DNA from: Taxillus chinensis
Lineage: Eukaryota > Streptophyta > Magnoliopsida > Santalales > Loranthaceae
NCBI GenBank assembly: GCA_023512835.1
Contig: JAKCVP010000343.1
Span: forward strand, 62,001-126,000
DNA length: 64,000 bases
Reading direction: 5' to 3'
This document shows positions 56,702 to 64,000 of this stretch, piece after piece. Within the stretch, counting starts at the first letter, position 1. Each line of letters starts with the position of its first letter. Both the position numbers and the translations under genes were made by a program. The notes beneath the pieces were generated by a model. It saw only the letters and a list, made by a program, of their open reading frames with translations, had not been told where the DNA came from and did no database searches.

Positions 56702-58910
56702 TGTGAAAGCGATGGGTGTTGTGGTGGTGGAGGGAGAGGAGGAGGAGGAGGAGGAGGAGGTGGTGGAAGACAGATGTCGAGTAAGCGAGGCGGAGACAGG
56801 GAACGGGTGGTAGGTATATGAAGGGCCATGGGGGCAGGTTGGAGTGTGTATGTGTGTAGGGACAACGGGTCGACAAGGAAATGGCCGCCGCTGGCCATCG
56901 CAGTGGTAGGCGAGGGCTCTCCGTGCTAGACAGGGCGACTCCCTGCCTATCAGGCGCCCCACGTTGTCGAGTCGCGGCGTGGGATTGGGCCAGGACGGGG
57001 GCCAACCTCACGGCGGGAGGCTGTTCTAGGCGAAGTCTTGCTCGGCTTGATCTCTCGAATGTCGTGCGTCAAATTGGTCGAGGGCGCACGTGTGGCCGCC
57101 AGCGTCAAGCTACACGTCTGCTTGGTCGGCTTCCTTGTCGAATAATTTGTCGCTAGTCGACCACTCATCCACCGATCCCTCTGCAGCCCACGCTCGCCGT
57201 TGACGCTGCTCGGAGCATCAGACAAGCCCAGACAAGCAATTACAAGTGCCGCTCTTCCGCGTCTAGAGGTCGCTAGCTGTTGCATGACAACATGCTCCTC
57301 TGCCTTTGCATCATTGCAGTGCCTTACATACTGAGCCCTGTCAATGGCTACTCGTCGATCTGCTGCGATCGTCTCCACACAAGCTAACACGCTATGCGCG
57401 CTCGTCTCTGTGTCTCTGTATCGCGACGCAGCTCATGATGCCATTCCGTCAATCACTTCCTGCAGCAGGCCGCGACGACGCCCGCGCTGCAGCTGTGCGC
57501 AAGCAGGCAGGTCAACGGCAGAGGCAGCGAAAGTTTTTTCCCACGAGGTCAGCCTCCCGCAACGCCCGCCCACAAGCCTTAGGCAAGCATGACTGTGATG
57601 GAAACGGCGGCCGCCGCTCCAGCAAGTCCGGTGACACTGTGCACCGGCGACCGCAGCAGGAATTGTCACGTAGCCCCGGGCATACTCGCGCAGTCAGGGC
57701 CTAGAATCTGCAATGTGACCTGCGCTGTGTGCGCTCGGGCCGTACCGCGATTGCAGACTTTTGAGCTCTGCATTCGAATTCAATTCGAAAGTCTCTGACT
57801 GTCTGCGACGCGGCCCACGGTCGCGCGATCATCCAGGGCCTTGTCCAGATCGTGTTGAGCAACTCTGATCCTGTCTCGACGACTACTGCGAGGCTGCTCT
57901 ACATGCGAACTCTAAACCCTTCCACGCGCGACGCATTGCCTCGTCAGCCGATGACCTCGGTCGCTGAATCAGTACAGGTTGCTTGACGGATCAGCAGTGT
58001 ATGCCTATCGCGCTGCTTGTCATCGATCGCACGGAGCTGAAGCATTCATGCCAAGTACACTACCACGCGGTACAAGCGTTGTTGGCTCGCAAAGAGACAC
58101 CAGCAATCCCGATAGGCGCGCCTTGTCTTCTTGGCAGACGGCACAGCGACCCACGGCTACATCTGCACCAACCTGCCGCGAGGGGCATTCCATTGTCTGA
58201 GATGTCTCTCCTCTGCTGTAGATAGTCGAGGTCCTTCTCGTCACCGTGAAGGTCCCTATGTCGTCTACTCTCACTGGGATCGCACTGCATCAGCTTCCGC
58301 GTGCCAAGCGCAGCACCCCGGCCTGCACCAGGGCTGACCGTCTGGACTACGCGGAACCCCTTCCCTGACATGCTTATTGCTGCTAAATTCGATTCTGCAT
58401 TACTCGTGGCCAGTGCATCAAAAGGTGGTATTGTGCCGTGCCACTCGCGGCGGAATGCCTTGTCCCCTTTGCTCGCCTCGCCTCGTGCTCGGCCACACTG
58501 TCGCTGCTTCATTCCATCGTATCCACTGCTCAAGTCAGCTCCACGTGTACGCACAGACAACCATTTTCGGCTTTTGAAGGGAAATGCATTCCACATTTAG
58601 ATGCTCACCCACCGACGTCCGGTCTCCACAGGCCCCACTGATGCGTGGCTGTCATGCAGGTGCCGCCGCGCATGCAAATGCAGCAGTGTGTCCGGCCACG
58701 CGCGGTCGTCTGCCTCAGTTAGGAAATACCACTCTCTCACATGCTTGCACTCCTGACGCTCTGACATTATTCGGACCCTGCTCCCCCAGAATGAATTGTT
58801 TCGCAAGAGATGATCATCAAGCTGCAGCTGTCATTATCATTATATCTAGTTTCAGATCCTGGCCGCTCGGCCTTGCTAGGAAATTAGCCAGCGGGCACGT
58901 GTGCTGTCCA
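56702..58910. other. 2.2-kb intergenic region: Pho84 promoter and 3' flank of the acyltransferase
   Basis: The segment 56719-56769 is a GGA/GGT-rich tract, giving a CU-rich Pho84 leader. A CACGTG is at 57087-57092, with others near 58541 and 58895. Frames such as 58060-58596 (minus) and 58584-59111 (plus) have no recognisable domain. Confidence 0.5.
57087..57092. promoter_or_regulatory. CACGTG E-box in the Pho84 promoter
   Basis: Perfect CACGTG within GCACGTGTGG, 386 bp upstream of the Pho84 start. This is the core site of Pho4-type bHLH regulators of phosphate starvation. The hexamer also occurs at several unrelated places in the window, so function is only suggested. Confidence 0.45.
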
Positions 58911-60569
58911 TCACCGCGTTGGTTGCATTTCTCCCACCAAGATGCCACCAGACCTCGTCTCTCCTCCCGCAATCCTCTTACGCGGGCTAATACAAAAGTT
59001 TTCAATCGTTTTGCCAAGCGTCACGCTAGGTATATCCACCGCCCTCCAAAAGATGTCTGCTCCCCAGAGCGTTGCGAACAGCGTCACCGCCCACGCGCCG
59101 AAGAAGCCTAGTCCCAAAGCCAACACGCTTTCACGGCCAAAGATGAGGTACGTCACGTACAGCATGCCGAAGCCGAGATACACGACGAACATGCCGTGCA
59201 GCACGTACAACGAGTAGGACAATAGTCCCAGGTACCGAATCAGTGGTGATTTGAAGAAGCTCTGCAGGCCTTCAAGACGAGAGATGGCGAACACCACCAG
59301 CATGCCACCGATGCCAGGCCAGAAACGCTCCTTGAGCTTGAAGCATGACGGGACAAGATCGCCAAGTAGCCGGAATCCAGGAGCATGTTCAGCATCATAC
59401 TCTGGATACGACAGAAGGTACAATCCTGCAATGAAAGTTGCCCATAGTGACCATGTCTGCCACCGTTTCCGGGGACCCTGGCCGCGGCGCTGTCCTAGAT
59501 GGTAGTCGAGCTCTGCAAGGAAGAAGCCGCCCCAGAACAGGACCATCTCGAATCGGTTGGCCCAGATTGCAATCACAGACAGACCCGCCACAATGACCAT
59601 ACGGACTGTCGCATCGAGCCTGGACACGGCGAGCTGAGTGATGTAAAGAAGGATACTGGCGCGAAACTCCATGGGAATCGTCCACAGCGGAGCGTTGAAA
59701 TGATTGCCCTCGAGACGACCAGTCTGCGGGTTCTCATGGAAAATGTCAAACATCAGGACACATTCCCGCGCGTAATCATACATGGCTTCGCCCCAAGTGT
59801 CAAAGGGGAAGCCAAGATTTGGCGGGTATCCAGTGAGGATCCTGTGCGGCTCCTCGATCGTCATCCACCGCACCAGCTCAAAAACGCCTGCCTGGAACGT
59901 CAAGATGACGAACAGGGTCGCGATCCAGCTGGGAATATACAATCGTATCGGACGGCGGAACGCTGCTGACGAGAGAGCATTTAGGATGGCGCCGTCATCG
60001 CGGTTGGGTGCGTTCATGAGCTTTACAGGCCTGATGGAGAGCGCGAAGCCAGATATGACGAAGAAAGTGGAGACGGCCGCATCTCCGGAGAATGCCAGAC
60101 GAATGATCGGTAACTGAATGAGGTAGGTGTTGTTTGGGTCACGTCCGAATCCCATGGCCAAGTTGGAAAAGACATCGAGACCCATGTGGTAGTTAAAGAC
60201 AGCCCATGCTGCAACTCCTCGTAGGCCGTCAAGCCATGCTGTAGGATGAACTTTGCCTGCGAGTTGACCAGGTCCTTTGGCGACATCTGGGAACATCCTG
60301 CAGGCCATCCAGCTGGGGAGAAGGAAAATACCGATCGAGGCCAGTCGACTGAGGGAGATGCATGATAAGGCTGTGCGCATGAATGCGACTGCACCGACGA
60401 GCACGACAAGGGCCTTGTCCAGCATGGCCATGCGTTTCGTCCTCTGGGAAGCGAGTGGGTCTGGTAAATCGTCGAAGATCAGCTTCTCGTCGTCGAAGAC
60501 GCTAGATGCCGGACTGGTCTCCTCAGAGACTAGCAGGCGCTCTGTCTGCTCCATCTCCTTGCGATCCAT
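58911..60569 (-). CDS. membrane acyltransferase, acyltransferase-3 family
   Basis: Multi-pass membrane acyltransferase (Acyl_transf_3/OafA-NodX-like fold) that would move an acyl group, often acetyl, onto a sugar, lipid or metabolite. Single-exon frame of 552 residues from the ATG at 60569; the frame upstream is open for ten codons but begins with TTG. Visible: a cytosolic N-terminus with acidic residues, then the family's first signature WLDGLRGVAAWAVFNYHMG, with the catalytic-type His (NYH). Around ten hydrophobic segments follow, plus DAAVSTFFVISGF, APLWTIPMEFRASILLYI (conserved TIPMEF) and a late SPLIRYLGLLSYSLYVLHGM segment typical of the family's C-terminal half. Many ascomycete paralogues exist, some in secondary-metabolite clusters; none of the other core cluster enzymes is seen nearby. 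Substrate unknown. Confidence 0.9.
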   Translation of the reverse strand: MDRKEMEQTERLLVSEETSPASSVFDDEKLIFDDLPDPLASQRTKRMAMLDKALVVLVGAVAFMRTALSCISLSRLASIGIFLLPSWMACRMFPDVAKGPGQLAGKVHPTAWLDGLRGVAAWAVFNYHMGLDVFSNLAMGFGRDPNNTYLIQLPIIRLAFSGDAAVSTFFVISGFALSIRPVKLMNAPNRDDGAILNALSSAAFRRPIRLYIPSWIATLFVILTFQAGVFELVRWMTIEEPHRILTGYPPNLGFPFDTWGEAMYDYARECVLMFDIFHENPQTGRLEGNHFNAPLWTIPMEFRASILLYITQLAVSRLDATVRMVIVAGLSVIAIWANRFEMVLFWGGFFLAELDYHLGQRRGQGPRKRWQTWSLWATFIAGLYLLSYPEYDAEHAPGFRLLGDLVPSCFKLKERFWPGIGGMLVVFAISRLEGLQSFFKSPLIRYLGLLSYSLYVLHGMFVVYLGFGMLYVTYLIFGRESVLALGLGFFGAWAVTLFATLWGADIFWRAVDIPSVTLGKTIENFCISPRKRIAGGETRSGGILVGEMQPTR

Positions 60570-62463
60570 GATGCTGTAGAGCTGTGAGTATGTTTCCAAG
60601 GCAAGATGACCAGCGCCGGAATCGCCAAGAAGTACTGACTAGGTCATCGTCGAGCTGAGGGCGTCGGGGCCTATGTATGGAGAAGCCGCGCGACGAGAAA
60701 AACTTGGGGGGCGCCCCTGTGGTCGGGGGCAGATGCCGGACAAAGAGGTCATATACGAAGAGGAGAATATTCAAAATTACGCATGGTATCTCGGTCTCGC
60801 TGTCTTGGTGAGTGTGAGGAGAATTTCGGTCCAGGGCTTGGGACAAGACTAGACCGCGATCGAGGGCGTGAGGTCTTTGTATTGGGAACGTTAAACGAGT
60901 GTGTGCAAGATAACTACCTGCTGGAATTTCAGAGTTTATTATTAAGGAGAGAGTGGAGTCCGGGTAGGACGTGAGAGTTTCTCGAGGCACAGCGGCGGTG
61001 CAACTCTAATAAGATCAATTGTTCGAGGCATTTGGGGAAACATGCAGGAACGCTCTGCTTACCGGAAAGAGGTCTGGCGGAATAGACAAAGCACACGCTT
61101 GTCAAGATCGGGCCGTGTTGGCGCTGGTGCGAGTTCGGTCATTTCGATAGAGTCGCAATCTGACTGCAGATCGTCTGATTCAAGACACCTCCCGACGCTG
61201 CAACTCCTCAGCCTTCTTGAGAGTCAAAGGATCTGACACCGGATCAGGCCAGCAGTTACTCGCCGGGGCTCGACAACATTACATCTTCGAGCAGAGATGA
61301 CGACGGGAGACGAGTGGGGGACCAGACAGACGTGGCAGGCGTCTCCGAGGGTAGAGCAAGCGTGACAAGCTATCGTGGGCCATATCGCAAAGCCAACGGT
61401 CGACTAACCGCGCCAACTTCTAGTCTTGAATGCCGCCCCGTAACGGTCTGCTGTCGAGGCCCGGTTAAATCACCGGTCAGCCTCAGGCTTTGAATGAGAA
61501 AACAGACAGCGCAGCAGCAGCAGGTGCGGAGGACCATGGCACAGGCGAGCCAGGGTCAAGGCATGGCAGACGAAGGCCGTCAGTGGACAGATATTCGGCG
61601 AAGAAGGAGGGCGGGCTGGGGAGTGTGAGATATCCTCCGTCGTGGCGGAGGGGCGGCATGTCGAGGGGTAAGGCGCAAACCCCGCGATATCTCGGGCCTG
61701 GGCGTCGAGTGATGGAATGAGCAATAGTCAGGATGGGCGTGCAGGCAAGTCCTGAGCAGCGCAATGAAGTAAGCTCTTGACTAGTCTGCTGTCGACGCAG
61801 GTCGAGGTCGGACGAAAGGTACCTGCAGCAGGTACATTATTCAGTACTTCCAACCGACCAGCCAAGCTGCCAGCCACGGAATGAGCCGAGGGAAGTTGTT
61901 GGGGGCTGTCGGCAGCTGCAGCTGAGACGTCGAAATTATTGGGAGCGACATCTTTGGCCACAAAATGTCCTCTTGCGCAGAGCAGGCAGACCGGCGCCCA
62001 TTTGTACAAATGTACGGTCTGTGAGGCGGAGCATTCACGCTGGAAGCCACCGGGAGTGGTCCTGCGATCTTTGGAAACTCTGTTGCTGCCTTGCCTTCGT
62101 CTGCGGCTCTGCTAGACGATCAAGAAAAGAAGAATGTCTCAGTGCGCGCGACCCAAAGCCAATGCGCAAAATTGGTTAGAAAGATTTTCGCATGCGCTAC
62201 GGGATCCGCGCTCGCGATGGCGCATTGCGCGCCCTGGACCTCCCCCCAAATTTGAGTTGAAGTTGGATCCAGATCTGCTCTCGTGTCGTCCTCCGATAGT
62301 CCATGTCGCAGACCCATCGCCTCGATCGTTGAAGAAGAGAGATCTTGCGACCCATTCCGGTCTTCTTCGCTGCCCTTTATCCTAAGACATTCCCCACTTG
62401 CAGCTCCCCACTAGAAAGAAGAAAAGGTCGACTTTGCGATTGCCTCCTGAAAGGGGATAAGCC
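60570..62463. other. 1.9-kb divergent intergenic region
   Basis: Between the acyltransferase (minus) and the DUF3431 gene (plus). Contains a perfect 8-bp inverted repeat at 61819-61835 and a CAGCAGCAG stretch near 61511. No gene is recognised. Confidence 0.5.
61819..61835. repeat. GTACCTGC-A-GCAGGTAC palindrome
   Basis: Perfect 8-bp inverted repeat around a single A, about 630 bp upstream of the DUF3431 start. It could be a binding site for a dimeric factor, or chance. Confidence 0.7.
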
Positions 62464-63798
62464 ATGCTCAGGGACGGCGATACTCCTATTCTGGTGCTCA
62501 CCGGAAGAAGCATCAAAAGGCTTGTTTTTATCTCCATTTTGGGCCTTTTCGGTCTGCTGTTACTGGTCAAGGTCCCGTACGTCGACCCAGTAAGCTATGT
62601 GCCCTCCTGGACCCAGAGTAAGTCAGTCGCCGGAAGCATGTGTTGAACAGAGTGACTGATGCCTCCTGCGGCAGCATTTGGCAAGGCCGACGCGAACCCC
62701 GCCAACGACCCGTCCGTCAAACACACACATAAAGACATAGAATTGACAAATGACTACTCGACTCCTGCTCAGTCCCTACCACAGTATGGCTCTGCAGACG
62801 AGACGGCCTACACGGCGACGGTGGTCATGGGGAGATTAGACAAGGAGGCCATGGCCATGCAGTGGGTCCACGACGAACTGCAAAACGTCACCGGTAGCCA
62901 CATCTACATTGTCGATGATGCATCCACCTATCTCCCTCACCTTGATAAGAACCATGGCCGTGAGGCCCGCGTCTACCTCGAGTACATTGTCTCGCACTAC
63001 CATGAGCTCAGCGACATCACCTTCTTCTGGCACGTCTCCAAGAAAGTATGGCACAACAATATCCTGCTAGACTGGGACTCGGTCAAGACAATCAACAGAA
63101 TGAACAGGGCCAACATCATGAAGCAGGGCTACGTCCCGTCCCGCTGCGACGCCTGGCCCGGCTGCCCCGCCTGGGTCAAGTTTGATCCCAGTCAGGCCGA
63201 GCATCAGCTGGACCCACATCGCCTGGCTGACATGTTCACCCCCAAGCTCTTCTCCGAGCTCTTTCCCGGAGAGGACTCCTTTCCCCCTTACTTCGCAGGC
63301 ACCTGCTGTTCACAATTCGCTGCAAGCCGCGAAGCTATCCACAGTCGGCCTATCGAGACTTATAAGGCTCTACTCGCCTGGGTCAGCGACTATTGGTCTG
63401 ACCAACATGCAGGCATGGTCTTCGAACTCCTTTGGCCATATATTTTTCTGCGAAAGGGCACCTTGTGCCCGTCCATGCAGGAATGCTACTGCCGGACTTA
63501 CGACCTTTGCCTGGACGAGGCTCAGGTCAATGCGCTAGAAGACTGGAACGGATGGAGAGGACGCCGTGACGAACTCAGCTGGCAAGTGTGGCTGCTGGAA
63601 GACGAGTTCCGCCACAAGGTGGAAGAGGAGGAGGGTGAGGGCGATCATTCCGACTTCAAGATCGAAGAGGACTCCCAGTACGGCGAGGAATACAAGCGGG
63701 TCAAGAAGACCTTCAATGACATCGGCAACAAAGTGGTGGCAGCACAAAAGGAATTGGTGGCGTATTGGAAACTGTCGGACCCGCCAGTGGATTGGTAG
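62464..63798 (+). CDS. DUF3431 family type II membrane protein
   Basis: Predicted exons are 62464-62617 and 62675-63798, giving 425 residues; the 57-nt intron starts GTAAGT and the frame closes exactly. The N-terminus is cytosolic and short, then a single hydrophobic anchor (about residues 20-36, VFISILGLFGLLLLVKV), leaving the rest in the lumen or outside, the topology typical of Golgi glycosyltransferases. The lumenal domain matches DUF3431: VVMGRLDKEAMAMQWVHDEL, IYIVDDAS with an Asp-Asp pair, NKNHGREARVYLEYIV-like segment, ITFFWH and PYFAGTCCSQFAASREAI. The DxD-like pair and general plan resemble GT-A glycosyltransferases, as proposed for this family, but the activity is not established. 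The C-terminal 70 residues are acidic and helical. A second ATG at 62659 would skip the anchor and is less likely. Confidence 0.9.
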
Positions 63799-64000
63799 GG
63801 AAGGGGTGAGGAAGCTGGTTTTGTATACATGATTCAACGATGGCATGGCTGCACGTTGCGCGGAGTACTGGCAGGCGTTTTCAGGGTGGGCGATCCTTTG
63901 CAAATTGGAAGGGCGCCGTCGGAGATGCTTTTCTTTTGGCTTGGCCGTGTACAATTTGTAGCATATTGGCAGCATCATATCGAGAGGCACCTACAGTACA

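Overview
The window is nuclear DNA from a filamentous ascomycete (Pezizomycotina, plausibly a dothideomycete; the class is an inference). The genes are eukaryotic, with short GT-AG introns (46-191 nt, mostly 48-66 nt) and CTAAC/CTGAC-type branch points. Intergenic spaces are 0.2-4 kb. The protein set is typically fungal: Fks1 glucan synthase, GH72 glucanosyltransferase, Zn2Cys6 regulator, DUF3074, DUF3431, Pho84 and a Sip3/Lam-type protein. I saw no prokaryotic features, rRNA, convincing tRNA, CRISPR or intact transposon. Exon coordinates were worked out by hand from splice motifs and frame closure, so junctions are predictions.

Layout. 1-9.6 kb is a cell-wall pair: the 5' four-fifths of FKS1 (minus) runs off the left edge, and a GPI-anchored GH72 beta-1,3-glucanosyltransferase (plus) is divergent from it across 3.1 kb. 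10-14.5 kb holds an F-box-like protein with two PY motifs, a four-exon glutathione S-transferase and a complex I CHCH subunit. 16.7-18.7 kb holds a Zn2Cys6 transcription factor. 18.7-26 kb is gene-poor and contains two small secreted cysteine-rich proteins; one of them (21,297-21,636) only appears when a 79-nt intron is spliced out. 26.7-30.7 kb holds an EXPERA/emopamil-binding-like membrane protein convergent with a calpain-type protease. 33-38.4 kb holds branch-point-binding protein BBP/SF1 and a DUF3074 protein. 40-41.2 kb is an unrecognised gene. 43-49.6 kb holds a large BAR-PH-VASt sterol-transfer-like protein, head to head with ribosome-biogenesis factor KRI1 across 281 bp. 50.3-51.1 kb is a secreted precursor with five 32-residue repeats ending in dibasic Kex2-type sites. 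52-64 kb holds an Arg/Ser-rich tail-anchored candidate, a Pho84 phosphate symporter, a membrane acyltransferase-3 and a DUF3431 protein.

The most novel items are the Kex2-processed repeat precursor at 50.3 kb, with a perfect 11-bp stem in its 3' flank; the hidden 10-cysteine secreted protein at 21.3 kb; the BBP gene's own long intron, which carries three branch-point-like motifs; and the FKS1/GH72 head-to-head pair. Most other genes are ordinary housekeeping or conserved fungal genes with no evident shared pathway.
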